From Candidatus Eiseniibacteriota bacterium (GTDB lineage Bacteria; Joyebacterota; Joyebacteria; Joyebacterales; Joyebacteraceae): a DNA stretch of 32,934 nt. Where the stretch lies: the NCBI GenBank assembly GCA_030609365.1, contig JAUWCJ010000014.1:1-32934 (forward strand). Direction: 5' to 3'. Positions 16,442 through 28,158 of this stretch are shown here, one piece after another. Both the position numbers and the translations under genes were made by a program. The notes under the pieces were generated by a model that worked only from the letters and a program-made list of their open reading frames with translations, did not search any database and was not told the DNA's origin. Position 1 is the stretch's first letter, and the number at the start of each line of letters is the position of its first letter.

Positions 16442-16730
16442 AGGGAATCCGAAGAAATACGGGAGCGTCCGGCCGCTGACGCTCCCGCGGTGAGGGGGGA
16501 CGGCGAACGAAGTCAACTTCGTTCGCACCGTAGGACGGCCGAAGATTCCCTGAACGATCCAGGCCTTCAGCAAGCCCGGAAGCAGCGCACCATACCTGTG
16601 TTCCTCGATGGTGTCACTCCCCCCGACCCACCAAAGCGCACCGTACCACCAGGGCAGGAACCTGTAAAGGGTATTCCCGCATCTCAGAAGTGTGCGCGGG
16701 CTGAAGCGAGAACGCGGCCGCCCGTTCGCC
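16442..16730 (-). ncRNA. Candidate structured RNA in the divergent gap
   Basis: Between the two divergent promoters lie about 290 bp with no convincing gene but many inverted repeats. There is an 11-bp near-perfect palindrome (16503-16526, gcgaacgaagt and its complement, 2-nt loop) and a 10-bp stem (16460-16469 with 16478-16487). An 8-bp long-range stem (16442-16449 with 16544-16551) encloses both. Further pairs are GTTCCT/AGGAAC (16600-16605, 16656-16661) around TGGTG/CACCA, and CCCGC/GCGGG (16676-16680, 16696-16700). On the minus strand the 16460-16487 hairpin is followed by TATTTCTT, as in a terminator, and a weak promoter (GTGATG, 17 bp, TATACT, 16778-16750) lies upstream. A 127-codon open frame covers the same stretch but looks spurious. 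It matches no RNA family I know. Confidence 0.3.
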
Positions 16731-16759
16731 TTGTCTCTTGCCTCAGAAAAGTATATAAT
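16731..16759 (+). promoter_or_regulatory. Sigma70-type promoter of the GH13 amylase gene
   Basis: TTGTCT (16731-16736), a 17-bp spacer and a perfect TATAAT (16754-16759) point toward the amylase gene. The start would be near 16766, giving a leader of about 70 nt. The leader is GC-rich (ggtgggcaggcgcccttgcg near 16781) and can form small hairpins; no known riboswitch is visible. Confidence 0.7.
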
Positions 16760-16834
16760 AGTCAAGAAGACTCATCACACGGTGGGCAGGCGCCCTTGCG
16801 GCGCGGCGCACGCGGTCCCACGGGAGAACACAAG

Positions 16835-19327
16835 ATGTCACGAAGCTCCGCCCTACTGCTGGCCCTCCTCGTCACCGCGACAGCAACGATGCCCGCGGCG
16901 GCGGCATCGCACGACAACAACATCGAATGGGACGGCGTCTCGCACGTTGCATGGCTGGACAGGGACCCGCTCTGTCCGGTGGACGGTGAAACGTTCCAGG
17001 TCCTCTTCCAGACATACGCGGACGATCTCACTGCGGCCCGCGTGCGCGTCGACGACGGCACCGCCGCCTGGACGGTTGCCTCGAAGACGGCTGTGCGCGG
17101 GCCGTACGATATCTGGTCAGCGACCGTCCCCACGACCGTCTCCACCGGGCTCTCGTACTACATGGAACTCACCGACGGCACGGCCACCGATTATCTGAGC
17201 GTCGGGGGAATGAGCGCCGGCACGCCTACTGACGGCGGGTTCCCCGTCGACTACGCTACGCTCGAGCACGCTCCAGTAGGGGCCACTCCCTTGCCCGACG
17301 GTGGCGCCGTTTTCAGGGTGTGGTCCCCGACCAGGACGATCGCGCACGTGCGCGGGGAGTTCAACGGATGGGGCACCGGCGACCCGATGACGAAGATCGG
17401 TGAGCACTTCATCGTGCGTGTCCCCGAAGCGACCGTCGGCCAGAAGTACAAGTACTACTTCCAGAACACGCACTGGAACACCGACCCGCGCGCCCGTGCC
17501 CTGGACGCCGGCGACAACTACAACGCGTATCTGCTGGATCCGTCCACCTACGACTGGCAGGTCGATGACTTCGACGTGCCCGACTTCGAGCAGATGATCG
17601 TCTACCAGCTTCACGTCGGGACCTTCTCGGGAAGAAACGACCCCTACGGCGCCGCGCCGTTCCCGGCAGGCTACCTCGATGTGGCCGCCAGGGCCTCGCA
17701 CCTTGCCGAGCTTGGTATCAGCGCCGTCATGCTCAATCCGATCACGGAGTTCCCGGGCGACTACTCCGCCGGCTACAACCCGGTCACGCAGTGGGCGCCG
17801 GAATGGAAGTACGGCACACCCGACGACCTCAAGTACATGATAGACACGCTCCACTCCTACGGCATCGCGGTGCTTCTGGACATCGTCTGGAACCACTTCT
17901 CCCCCACGGACAACTACCTTTGGTACTACGACGGAACGCAGATCTACTTCGACGACCCCGCCGTGGAGACCCCCTGGGGCAGTCAGGCCGACTTCGACCG
18001 CAATGAGGTCCGCAGCTACTACCTCGACAGCGCGCTCTACTGGCTGGATGAGTTCCGGATGGACGGCTTCCGGATGGACGGCGCCGACTTCATGAACATC
18101 TACCCGCAGGAGGCCTCGGGCTGGAGCCTGATGCAGGCGATGAACGACGCGATGGACAACCGCTTCGCCGACAAGATAGCCATCGCGGAGCAGCTGCCGG
18201 ACGACTCGTGGGTCACGCGCCCGACGAGCCTCGGGGGCGCCGGGTTCGACTCGCAGTACTACGACGAGTTCACGGACCGTCTGCGAGAGGAGATCTTCGA
18301 CGCGGCGCTCGGCAACCCGGAGATGTGGAAGATACGGAACATCATCAACGGCGGCGGCGACTATCTGAACGGCCGCTATGTAACGAACTACCTGGAGCTT
18401 CACGACGAGTGCTGGCCGACGAGCGGCGGGCAGCGCATCGTCAAGTCGATAGACACGACGGCCCCCCACGACGATGAGTGGGCGAAGGGCCGCACCAAGC
18501 TGGCCCAAGGCGTCGTGATGACGTCCCCCGGCATCCCGGCCATACTGCAGGGCACCGAGTGGCTGGACGACACCGACTTCGGGACCGATTCGGGAAACCG
18601 CATCGACTGGTCCAAGAAGACGACCTACGCGGGCATCTTCGCCTACTACCGTGACCTCATCACGCTGAGGCGCATCTCCCCGGCGCTGCGCGCGGATGCG
18701 GGTGTCGACGTCTTCCACCTGAACGAGACCGGAAACGTCATCGCGTTCCAGCGTTACGATCTGTCGGGCAACGTACACGTCGTCGTCGCGAACTTCAGCA
18801 ACACCGACTACACGAGCTACCGCATCGGTCTGCCGCAGTCAGGAGACTGGGTCGAGGAACTCAACAGCCAGGCGACCGAGTATGAGGGGAACGGGATGAC
18901 CAACCCCGGCGTCATCACGCCTGACGCCATAGGCGCGGACGGCTTCGCGCAGTCCAAGGCCATAGCGATACCGAAGATGGCACTCATCATCCTGACCTGG
19001 GGCACGGGCACGGGCATCAATGAAGGCAACGAGGGCGCGCAGCAGACCCTCACGCCGCGGCTGCTCGGTGCATACCCGAATCCGTTCAATCCACGCACGA
19101 CCATCGCGTTCGAGCTGCCGGAAGAGCAGCACGTGCGGCTCGCCGTGTTCGACATCGCCGGCCGGGAAATCTGCGTCCTGGCGGACGGGGCCTACAGCGG
19201 CGGCCGGAGCAAGGTCGTATGGAGCGGAACGGACGGCGGTGGCGGGGCACTGGCTTCGGGTGTCTACTTCGTGCGGATGGACGCGGGTGGCGAGCGCGAT
19301 TCGACCAAGGCCGTGCTGCTCAGGTAG
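16835..19327 (+). CDS. Secreted GH13 alpha-amylase/branching-enzyme-like protein with CBM48 and sorting domain
   Basis: This is an 830-residue exported glycoside hydrolase. A signal peptide (about 1-24, ending AAAA) precedes an N-terminal Ig-like domain (about 30-130) and a CBM48-like domain (about 145-240, with FRVWSPT and FNGWG). The GH13 barrel runs from about 252 to 650 and is laid out like GlgB and related enzymes. Region I is LLDIVWNH with Asp349, the nucleophile is Asp415 in GFRMDGADF, the acid/base is Glu452 in IAEQ, and the third acid is Asp524 in LHDE. Residues 745-830 are a FlgD-Ig-like sorting module (NPFNP, FDIAGREI). Export makes starch or glycogen-type glucan hydrolysis more likely than intracellular glycogen synthesis, but hydrolysis versus branching cannot be decided here. 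The open frame extends far upstream, but the ATG at 16835 has GGGAG at 8 nt and begins the signal peptide. Confidence 0.92.
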   Translation: MSRSSALLLALLVTATATMPAAAASHDNNIEWDGVSHVAWLDRDPLCPVDGETFQVLFQTYADDLTAARVRVDDGTAAWTVASKTAVRGPYDIWSATVPTTVSTGLSYYMELTDGTATDYLSVGGMSAGTPTDGGFPVDYATLEHAPVGATPLPDGGAVFRVWSPTRTIAHVRGEFNGWGTGDPMTKIGEHFIVRVPEATVGQKYKYYFQNTHWNTDPRARALDAGDNYNAYLLDPSTYDWQVDDFDVPDFEQMIVYQLHVGTFSGRNDPYGAAPFPAGYLDVAARASHLAELGISAVMLNPITEFPGDYSAGYNPVTQWAPEWKYGTPDDLKYMIDTLHSYGIAVLLDIVWNHFSPTDNYLWYYDGTQIYFDDPAVETPWGSQADFDRNEVRSYYLDSALYWLDEFRMDGFRMDGADFMNIYPQEASGWSLMQAMNDAMDNRFADKIAIAEQLPDDSWVTRPTSLGGAGFDSQYYDEFTDRLREEIFDAALGNPEMWKIRNIINGGGDYLNGRYVTNYLELHDECWPTSGGQRIVKSIDTTAPHDDEWAKGRTKLAQGVVMTSPGIPAILQGTEWLDDTDFGTDSGNRIDWSKKTTYAGIFAYYRDLITLRRISPALRADAGVDVFHLNETGNVIAFQRYDLSGNVHVVVANFSNTDYTSYRIGLPQSGDWVEELNSQATEYEGNGMTNPGVITPDAIGADGFAQSKAIAIPKMALIILTWGTGTGINEGNEGAQQTLTPRLLGAYPNPFNPRTTIAFELPEEQHVRLAVFDIAGREICVLADGAYSGGRSKVVWSGTDGGGGALASGVYFVRMDAGGERDSTKAVLLR

Positions 19328-19357
19328 CACGACAACACTGACATCATCTAGCGAGAG

Positions 19358-19389
19358 CGGCCCGTCCATAGACGGGCCGTTTCTTCATT
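19358..19389 (+). terminator. Rho-independent terminator after the amylase gene
   Basis: CGGCCCGTC (19358-19366) pairs with GACGGGCCG (19371-19379) around a CATA loop and is followed by tttcttcatt. It stands 31 bp after the amylase stop codon. On the other strand the stem is followed by mixed sequence, so it is stronger for the plus strand, though it lies between convergent genes and may partly serve both. Confidence 0.85.
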
Positions 19390-19436
19390 CGGGCAAGCCA
19401 CCTGACCACGCCGCGTCTGCGGCAGCCGTTGCACCG

Positions 19437-20609
19437 CTACAGCAACCCCTCCGCCAGAAGCGTGTACATGACCGAGTAGATCCTGCCCACTTCGGCGAGC
19501 GTCGCGACCCAGGCCGCGGGGCCGCCCTCCCAACTGAACTCGAGATCCACGTGCTGGAGAGACTCGAGGATCCTGAGCTGCGAGTTCGCCTTCGGTGGAG
19601 CATTCTCCGCAAGGAGAATGCTCTCCGTGTAGGGCATCAGGTTGTCATCGCGGCCGTGGACAATGATGAGACGCGCGGTCACGTTCTCGATGTTCCCCGG
19701 CATCGAGAGCTCGTCGAAGAAGCTGAGGATGCGGGGGTTCAGGCTGTCGATGATCCTGCCGGCGGCATCCGGATCATCGTTCATCATAAGCTCGTAGAGC
19801 TTCGAGCCCTCCTCCCCGAGCGAGTCGGCCGACACAGAGACGTCGCACCTCTCGTCCTTAAGCTTGGAGTTCGCTATGCGCGTGAGAAGCCGTCGGTCGG
19901 TCTCATCCTCTGCCAGCTCCAGGCTGTTCCGCAGGAATGCCCACTTCCCCGTGTGCCGCGGCTTCATGTAGACCCACTCCCCGTCCTCGAGGTAGTAGCC
20001 GGTCGTGGCGTAGGTGACGATACTCCTGAGATCGTAGTAGCTGCCCAGCAGGAAGCAGAACCGCACGCGCTCGGAGATGCGGGGATCGTTCGCGGCGAGC
20101 ACCGCGAGCCCGCCCGCGTAGCTGAAGCCGAAGAACCCCACTCGGTCGGGATCGACGTCGGGAAGCCGCTCAAGATACTCGTACGAGCCCACCATCTCGC
20201 CCACGTCCGAGGGCTGGACGTGGAACTCCTTCAGATTGATGAACTCGGGAACCAGCGCGACGTAGCCCACTCTCGCCAGAGCATCGGCGAAGTTGGTGAG
20301 ACGGAGGTCGTTCATGCCCCCGGCGGCCACACCGTGGTTCAGAACGATACCGGGGTGGCGCGCATCCGGCGAGCCTGAGGCCGGACGGTAGACGTCCGCG
20401 ATCATCGCGCGGCCGGCGGCCTCGAAGGTCACGCGCTCGAGCTTTGGGTCGGGCATGCGGCTCGCGATGGGTCCGTTCGTCTCCGGCGTCGGCAGCTCGA
20501 GCAACAGAAAGGTGGTCAAGTACGCCACGCGCATCCGCGGTCCCAGTGCGAGCAGCGCGATAGCCACGAGCACGGCACAGACCAGCAGTCGGGATCGTCC
20601 ACTCCTCAT
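19437..20609 (-). CDS. Membrane-anchored or exported alpha/beta hydrolase (dienelactone-hydrolase-like)
   Basis: The 390-residue protein begins with a hydrophobic segment (residues 8-23) after basic residues, a signal anchor or signal peptide. An alpha/beta-hydrolase domain follows from about 60. It has NHGVAAGG (91-98) for the oxyanion region, the nucleophile elbow GFSYAGG with Ser163, an acid in VHGRDDNLMP (Asp321 or 322) and His353 in QHVDLE. Dienelactone-hydrolase-like and prolyl-oligopeptidase-like enzymes share this layout; the substrate could be an ester or a peptide. The ATG at 20609 has AGGTGA 6 nt upstream, inside the last unit of the tandem array, and an in-frame TGA just before it fixes the start. 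It lies downstream of the pullulanase, but I see no functional tie to glucan use. Confidence 0.85.
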   Translation of the reverse strand: MRSGRSRLLVCAVLVAIALLALGPRMRVAYLTTFLLLELPTPETNGPIASRMPDPKLERVTFEAAGRAMIADVYRPASGSPDARHPGIVLNHGVAAGGMNDLRLTNFADALARVGYVALVPEFINLKEFHVQPSDVGEMVGSYEYLERLPDVDPDRVGFFGFSYAGGLAVLAANDPRISERVRFCFLLGSYYDLRSIVTYATTGYYLEDGEWVYMKPRHTGKWAFLRNSLELAEDETDRRLLTRIANSKLKDERCDVSVSADSLGEEGSKLYELMMNDDPDAAGRIIDSLNPRILSFFDELSMPGNIENVTARLIIVHGRDDNLMPYTESILLAENAPPKANSQLRILESLQHVDLEFSWEGGPAAWVATLAEVGRIYSVMYTLLAEGLL

Positions 20610-20610
20610 C

Positions 20611-20729
20611 GCGTGTCACCTGTCCGGGTAACGGGTCACCTGTCCGGGTTGCGTGTCACCTGTCCGGGTAACGGGTCACCTGTCCGGGTAGCGGGTCACC
20701 TGTCCGGGTAGCGGGTCACCTGTCCCGCG

Positions 20730-20730
<1 letters not shown>
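20611..20730. repeat. Six 20-bp tandem repeats carrying SD-like sequence
   Basis: Six head-to-tail 20-bp units run from 20611 to 20730 with consensus (g/a)cg(g/t)gtcacctgtccgggta. Only the first bases vary between units, and the last unit ends differently (cgcgc). The array fills the whole gap from the pullulanase stop to one base before the hydrolase ATG. Read on the minus strand, every unit contains AGGTGA, which is complementary to the 3' end of 16S rRNA (UCACCU). The copy nearest the gene stands at ideal spacing and is the gene's ribosome site. Units alternate partly as A-B-A-B, suggesting expansion by duplication of 40-bp pairs. Confidence 0.95.
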
Positions 20731-24080
<3,350 letters not shown>

Positions 24081-24176
24081 CGTTCCGTCCTCCTCTGGAG
24101 AACTGAGATGGTTTGGCTGTCGTGTGTCCGAGGAGTCTACCACATCCGGGTGCTCGTGGTGAGCAGGAGATGGGGC

Positions 24177-24242
24177 AATGAAAAGAGGAAGGGCTCCGCC
24201 GACAGAGCCGGCGAAGCCCCTTCAGTCCCCCCTCAGGGACTG
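24177..24242 (-). terminator. Terminator after the LVIVD-repeat gene (two hairpins)
   Basis: Right after the stop codon at 24251, CAGTCCC/GGGACTG (24223-24229, 24236-24242) forms a 7-bp stem. Next, an 11-bp stem with one G-U pair (24191-24201 with 24209-24219) is followed on the minus strand by ttcctcttttcatt. The second hairpin plus its T-rich tail looks like an intrinsic terminator. It separates the LVIVD gene from the pullulanase, which therefore needs its own promoter; only a weak TAGACT -10 candidate is visible near 24130. Confidence 0.75.
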
Positions 24243-24250
24243 CTCCCGTA

Positions 24251-26809
24251 CTAGCGCACAAGAAGAAGCTTGATGGACCTTTCGTAGTCCGCCGCCGCCA
24301 TGCGGCAGTAGTAGACGCCCGAGGCCACGGCCAGGCCGCGTTCGTCCCTGCCGTCCCACGTGACGCTCATAGCCCCCGCGGCCTGCGGGCCGTCAGTGAG
24401 CACGCGCACGCGCCTGCCCGCAACATCGAAGATCTCGATCTTCGCGGTCAGCCCGTCCCGCGGGATGTCGTACCTGACGGTGGTCCCGCCGCTGAACGGA
24501 TTGGGCGCGTTCTGCCTGAGCGCCAGCGATGTCGGCAGACCGTCGTCAATGCCAGTCTCGCTCTTGAAATATTCGATGAACATCCAGGTGCACGCCGGGT
24601 TCACCTGCCCGCTGCTGTAGTAGTGGGCAGACCGCCACATGAGCAGCGTGCCCGGGTAGACGAACTCGAACATGGAACCGTCTGCGACGATCAGCTCCCA
24701 GTGCTCCCCTCCGTCAGCGCTCACGTTCCATGCGATGTAGTCCGTCTGTAGGGTCACCAGCCTGGCGCTGATGATGTTGACGTGCGAACTGTCGATGATC
24801 TCGGAGACCGCGGTGTTGTTCTCCAGATCGAACCGGCGATGCTTGTGCTCGATCACGACGAAGCCGCCGTCGTGGTCGGCAACGTAGGCGTAGTCCCCGT
24901 CCACCGCCAGTCCGTACGACCATCCGTCCGTTTCGATGTCACCGAACAGAACAGGTGCGGTCGGGTCAGTGATGTTGTAGATCTGCAAGCCCCAGAACCC
25001 GATGGTCATGTAGGCGTAGTCGCCGGAGACCACAATGTCGTAGCCGCCGTCCGCGACGGCGCATCCACCAACGTAGACGGGCGCCGTCGGGTCAGTAATC
25101 CTGATGGAGAGAAGACCCGTCCCGACGTCCGCAACGAGCGCGTAGTCACCCTCAATGACCACTCCCCTGGCATCCCCTGGCACGGTGCACGTGCCGGCGA
25201 TGAAGGGAGCGGAGGGAACGCTGACATCGACCACCTGAAGCCCGGCAAGCCTGTCCGCCACGTAGACGTAGTCGCCCGCGACCGCAACGGAGTAGGCCGT
25301 TCCCGGCGTGTTGCACGTCCCGATGAGCAACGGGGTCCCGGGGTCGGTGATGTCGATCACCTGAAGACCCGACGTGCCGCCCGCGACGAAGGCGAAGTCA
25401 CCGTCTACGACGACGTCGTAACCGAAGCCCGTCGTGTTGTAGGCGCCGAGCAGAGTCGGGTTCGTCGGGTCCCTCACATCCAGGACGGTCAGTCCCGCGC
25501 CTCCGTCGGCAAGGTAGGCCTCGTTTCCTGCGACGTCCAGACCGTACACTCGGGAAGACGTATCGTAGTTTCCGATGATGGACGGAGCGAGCGGGTCAGA
25601 CACATCTATCACCTGTACACCTTCTAGTCTATCGCCGACATAAACGATGTCACCCTGGAGGGCGATCCCGTATGCGTCGCCGGGCGTGTCCAGTGTCGCC
25701 ACGACTTCCGGAGGGAGCGCGTCCGCTACGTCAATGATTTGAAGGCCACTGCAGGCGTCGGCGACGAACGCGTAGTCCCCCGCAACTACCACCGCCATGG
25801 CCCAATCGGGCGTATCGGTGGTTGACAGCGGCCGGGGATCAGTCGGGTCGCTGATGACCATGATGCGCAGGCCGCCGGTAGCATCGGCGACGTAGGCGTA
25901 TTCACCCTCGACACATATCCCGAACGCCAGGCTGGACGTCCTGTGTGTGCCCAGGAGCACGGGACTCATGGGGGCGGTCACGTCGATCACCTGGAGGTAC
26001 GAACTGTTCGGGGGCGGCCATCCCGTGTAGGAACTGACCACGTATGCCAGGTTGCCCCGGACATCGACGTCGGCGGCGTCCCCGGCGGTGGCGAACGACC
26101 CCATGTACACCGGATTCAGCGGGTCCCTGATGTCGACGACGACAAGTCCGTTGAGCTTGTCCGTGACGTACAGTATGTTGCCCTCGAGGCACACGCTCGT
26201 GGCCTCGTTCCCCACATCACAGAGTGCCACTATGACAGGCGCCGATGGCACGCTCACGTCAGCCACCTGAACCCCACCCGACCCGTCCGCGATGAACGCG
26301 TAGTTTCCGGAGACGACAATGTCGAGGGCGATCCGGAGCGTGGCCGTCGTTCCGACCACAGCGGGAGTCGCGGGGTCGCTGATGTCAACGACCGCCAGAC
26401 CCGACATGCCGTCGGCAACGAAGATGTAATCTCCCCAGAGTGCAAGTGCGGTCGCCGACCCGTCCGTCGCACAGCTCCCGACGAGTCCGGGGCTCGTGGG
26501 GTCGGTGATGTCCACGATCTGCAGGCCCCCGACGTCATTAGCGGCGATGTAGGCGTAGTCTCCATCAACGAGGACGGCGTTGGCCGGTCCCGGCGTCAGA
26601 TAGCTGCCAACGATCTGAGGCTGGCGCATGTGCAGCCGGATCGTCCCCTCTGTCGTGTCCCAGAACGCCTTCGTCTTCCCTACATCGCAGTACTCGAGCG
26701 ACATGAAGTCCTCGACGTACTCGTAGGCGCTGGTCTCCGCGGACCATGGCAACAACGCACAGATGAGCGTCACCGCCACCAGACCGATGGGACGCGTTCG
26801 AATCCTCAC
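24251..26809 (-). CDS. Secreted LVIVD-repeat beta-propeller protein with sorting domain
   Basis: This 852-residue surface protein has a signal peptide (about 1-28). A short lead-in (YVEDFMSLEYCDVGKTKAFW) then gives way to thirteen LVIVD repeats of about 42 residues each, plus a degenerate fourteenth. Each has the form VxGDYAYVADxxxGLQVIDITDPxxP. LVIVD repeats fold into beta-propellers; thirteen or fourteen units would make two seven-bladed propellers. A non-repeat domain (about 665-760, with FEFVYPGTLLMW) precedes a FlgD-Ig-like sorting module (about 770-852: NAPNPFSGG, FDVAGRRVR, ending LLLVR). The ligand or role is unknown; adhesion or display is typical for the family. The GTG start has GGGGAGG close by. 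It has one of the two best promoters in the window and its own terminator, so it is monocistronic. Confidence 0.92.
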   Translation of the reverse strand: MRIRTRPIGLVAVTLICALLPWSAETSAYEYVEDFMSLEYCDVGKTKAFWDTTEGTIRLHMRQPQIVGSYLTPGPANAVLVDGDYAYIAANDVGGLQIVDITDPTSPGLVGSCATDGSATALALWGDYIFVADGMSGLAVVDISDPATPAVVGTTATLRIALDIVVSGNYAFIADGSGGVQVADVSVPSAPVIVALCDVGNEATSVCLEGNILYVTDKLNGLVVVDIRDPLNPVYMGSFATAGDAADVDVRGNLAYVVSSYTGWPPPNSSYLQVIDVTAPMSPVLLGTHRTSSLAFGICVEGEYAYVADATGGLRIMVISDPTDPRPLSTTDTPDWAMAVVVAGDYAFVADACSGLQIIDVADALPPEVVATLDTPGDAYGIALQGDIVYVGDRLEGVQVIDVSDPLAPSIIGNYDTSSRVYGLDVAGNEAYLADGGAGLTVLDVRDPTNPTLLGAYNTTGFGYDVVVDGDFAFVAGGTSGLQVIDITDPGTPLLIGTCNTPGTAYSVAVAGDYVYVADRLAGLQVVDVSVPSAPFIAGTCTVPGDARGVVIEGDYALVADVGTGLLSIRITDPTAPVYVGGCAVADGGYDIVVSGDYAYMTIGFWGLQIYNITDPTAPVLFGDIETDGWSYGLAVDGDYAYVADHDGGFVVIEHKHRRFDLENNTAVSEIIDSSHVNIISARLVTLQTDYIAWNVSADGGEHWELIVADGSMFEFVYPGTLLMWRSAHYYSSGQVNPACTWMFIEYFKSETGIDDGLPTSLALRQNAPNPFSGGTTVRYDIPRDGLTAKIEIFDVAGRRVRVLTDGPQAAGAMSVTWDGRDERGLAVASGVYYCRMAAADYERSIKLLLVR

Positions 26810-26857
26810 GCGACCTCCCCTGTGTCGGTTAGTGTAAAGCTATGAGATTCAACATTC

Positions 26858-26886
26858 ATTATACCACAGCCGGTCCGACCAGTCAA
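26858..26886 (-). promoter_or_regulatory. Near-consensus promoter of the LVIVD-repeat gene
   Basis: On the minus strand TTGACT (26886-26881), a 17-bp spacer and TATAAT (26863-26858) differ from the sigma70 consensus at one base. Transcription would start near 26851, giving a leader of about 42 nt ending in AGGGGAGG before the GTG start codon. Confidence 0.8.
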
Positions 26887-26957
26887 GAATCTGCCCGCGG
26901 GTTTAGCCGAAGTGGAACTTCCTTTGAGGCGCTCTTCAGAATACGTGACAAGAGCAT

Positions 26958-26984
26958 GCCCGGGAATCTGTGTGACTCCCGGGC
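26958..26984 (-). terminator. Hairpin after the broken protease gene
   Basis: GCCCGGGA (26958-26965) pairs with TCCCGGGC (26977-26984) around an 11-nt loop, 60 bp past the end of the pseudogene's sorting module. The minus strand continues with atgctcttgtcacg, only mildly T-rich. It is probably the terminator of the former protease gene. The rest of 26842-27045 holds only the LVIVD promoter. Confidence 0.55.
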
Positions 26985-27045
26985 CTGCTGGTGTCGCCGT
27001 GTGTGGCGTTATGGTGTGCGCCCCGCGTCGCCCGCGCGGCCGTCT

Positions 27046-28027
27046 CTACTTCAGGAGGATCATCTTCGCGGTCAGCGTCTCACCGCCGGCGTCGAGCCGA
27101 TAGAAGTACGCGCCTGCGACGACGGGCTGCCCGCGGTCGTCGCGCCCATTCCAGCGGACGGCGTGCGGCCCTTCTCCCCTGTGCTCGTGATCGATGAGTG
27201 TCCGCACGACGCGCCCCGACGCACTGTGAATAGTGAGCAGCACAGGCGCGCCCCCGGGCAGTGAGTACTGGATAACCGTGCTGGGTCCGAACGGGTTGGG
27301 CGCGTTCGGTCGCAGGGCGAGCCCGGACCGCTTGCTCGGGTCGTCCGATGCCGTGACCGTGTCCCCACACGACAGCTAGCTGACCGAGAAGTCGTCGATC
27401 GCCGCCTCAACGAGCGAACCCCCGGGAAGATCCGCGACCTCCACGCGCACGCGCACATGGTGGGTGAGCGCGACGTGCTCGCTCACCAGGATCGTCTTTC
27501 TGTGCCAGCCCTCGGGGAGTGGAGCCCGGGGACCCATGGTGTCGGCAGCGGTCCAGCTGCCGCAGCTGCCTTGGGCCTTCACGGCGGTCGTTCCGTCCAT
27601 CGTCCGCCAGTCGAACTTCGCGGGCGGGACGCCGCTTGGGGGACTGCCGCCGAACGACACGGCCAGCCTCTTCGGGTTGTGCCTGTCCTTGCGGGCGGAC
27701 GCATCGTCCTCGCCGTCGCCCGCCGGAGCGTCTGACGTTTCCGAGCCGCTCCCCATGATGCCCCCTATGGTCTCGAACTTGAGCCCCATGAGCTCAGTGA
27801 CCGTCCCGAGCTCCCTCCTCTCCTCCGAGACACACGCCGCGCTGCCCGTCGTCGCCGTCAACGATCTCGTAGGTGTAACCCAGATTCTCGCAGTAGACCG
27901 CGGTGGGGTCGGACATCGAGAGTGAAGGGGACTCCGCGAGAGCGGACGCTCCCACGAGGAAGATGAAGAGTGCTGCTGAACACACTGCGCAGGGCACGCG
28001 CACGGCAGGATCGAACATGGCTTTCAT
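27046..28027 (-). pseudogene. Decayed DUF333/papain-type protease with sorting domain
   Basis: Remains of a secreted protease can be read in order. Residues from the ATG at 28027 give a signal peptide and a DUF333 module (AVYCENLGYTYEIVDGDDG ... GVC). The frame then shifts by one base around 27810-27820, just after GVC. The next frame carries ELGTVTELMGLKFE, a linker, and the beginning of a C1 protease (FDWRTMDGTTAVKAQGSCGS). There the sequence jumps: the catalytic Cys of CGSCW is missing, as is almost all of the protease domain. It continues with the end of another beta module (GSLVEAAIDDFSVS). An in-frame TAG at 27378-27376 follows, and then an intact FlgD-like module (LRPNAPNPFGPSTV ... 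AKMILLK) in the same frame. One shift, one large deletion and one nonsense codon make a working protease impossible. Confidence 0.88.
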
Positions 28028-28158
28028 AGCCTCTCTCCTCAGCGCGTATCCTGCTCACCGGATGGTAAATTCATGATAGCAGAACGGCAGAACCGGCTCC
28101 AGCAGAAAGCGGCTCCGCAGACGCGCACAGACGTGTCCCTGCCTCAGACTGCGATTCC

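Noticed and set aside
16545-16620. Possible SRP (4.5S) RNA, because the plus strand contains CCCGGAAGCAGC
   Set aside because: The conserved SRP domain IV needs the longer GGAAGGAAGCAGC and a preceding CAGG on the other strand; here a GGAA block and the CAGG are absent and flanking pairing does not fit.
16382-16765. A 127-codon minus-strand open frame in the divergent gap
   Set aside because: Its N-terminal part runs over the amylase promoter, its C-terminal part over strong hairpins, it has no SD and its composition (Arg, Pro, Trp rich without domain pattern) resembles no family. I treated the stretch as a candidate RNA instead.
15728-16834. Upstream extension of the amylase frame by 369 codons
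   Set aside because: It runs antisense through yajC and the small hypothetical gene; the ATG at 16835 has an SD and starts a signal peptide, and the promoter at 16731-16759 lies inside the extension.
26790-26815. GCGTTCGAATCC, resembling a tRNA T-loop
   Set aside because: The flanking bases do not form a T-stem or a cloverleaf, and the sequence is the start of the LVIVD gene (codons for RIRTR on the minus strand).
27376-27378. TAG in the broken protease as recoded or read-through codon
   Set aside because: TAG ends several intact genes here (for example the C1 protease, comM, rsmB's neighbour and pullulanase), and the gene also has a deletion and a frameshift, so decay explains it better.
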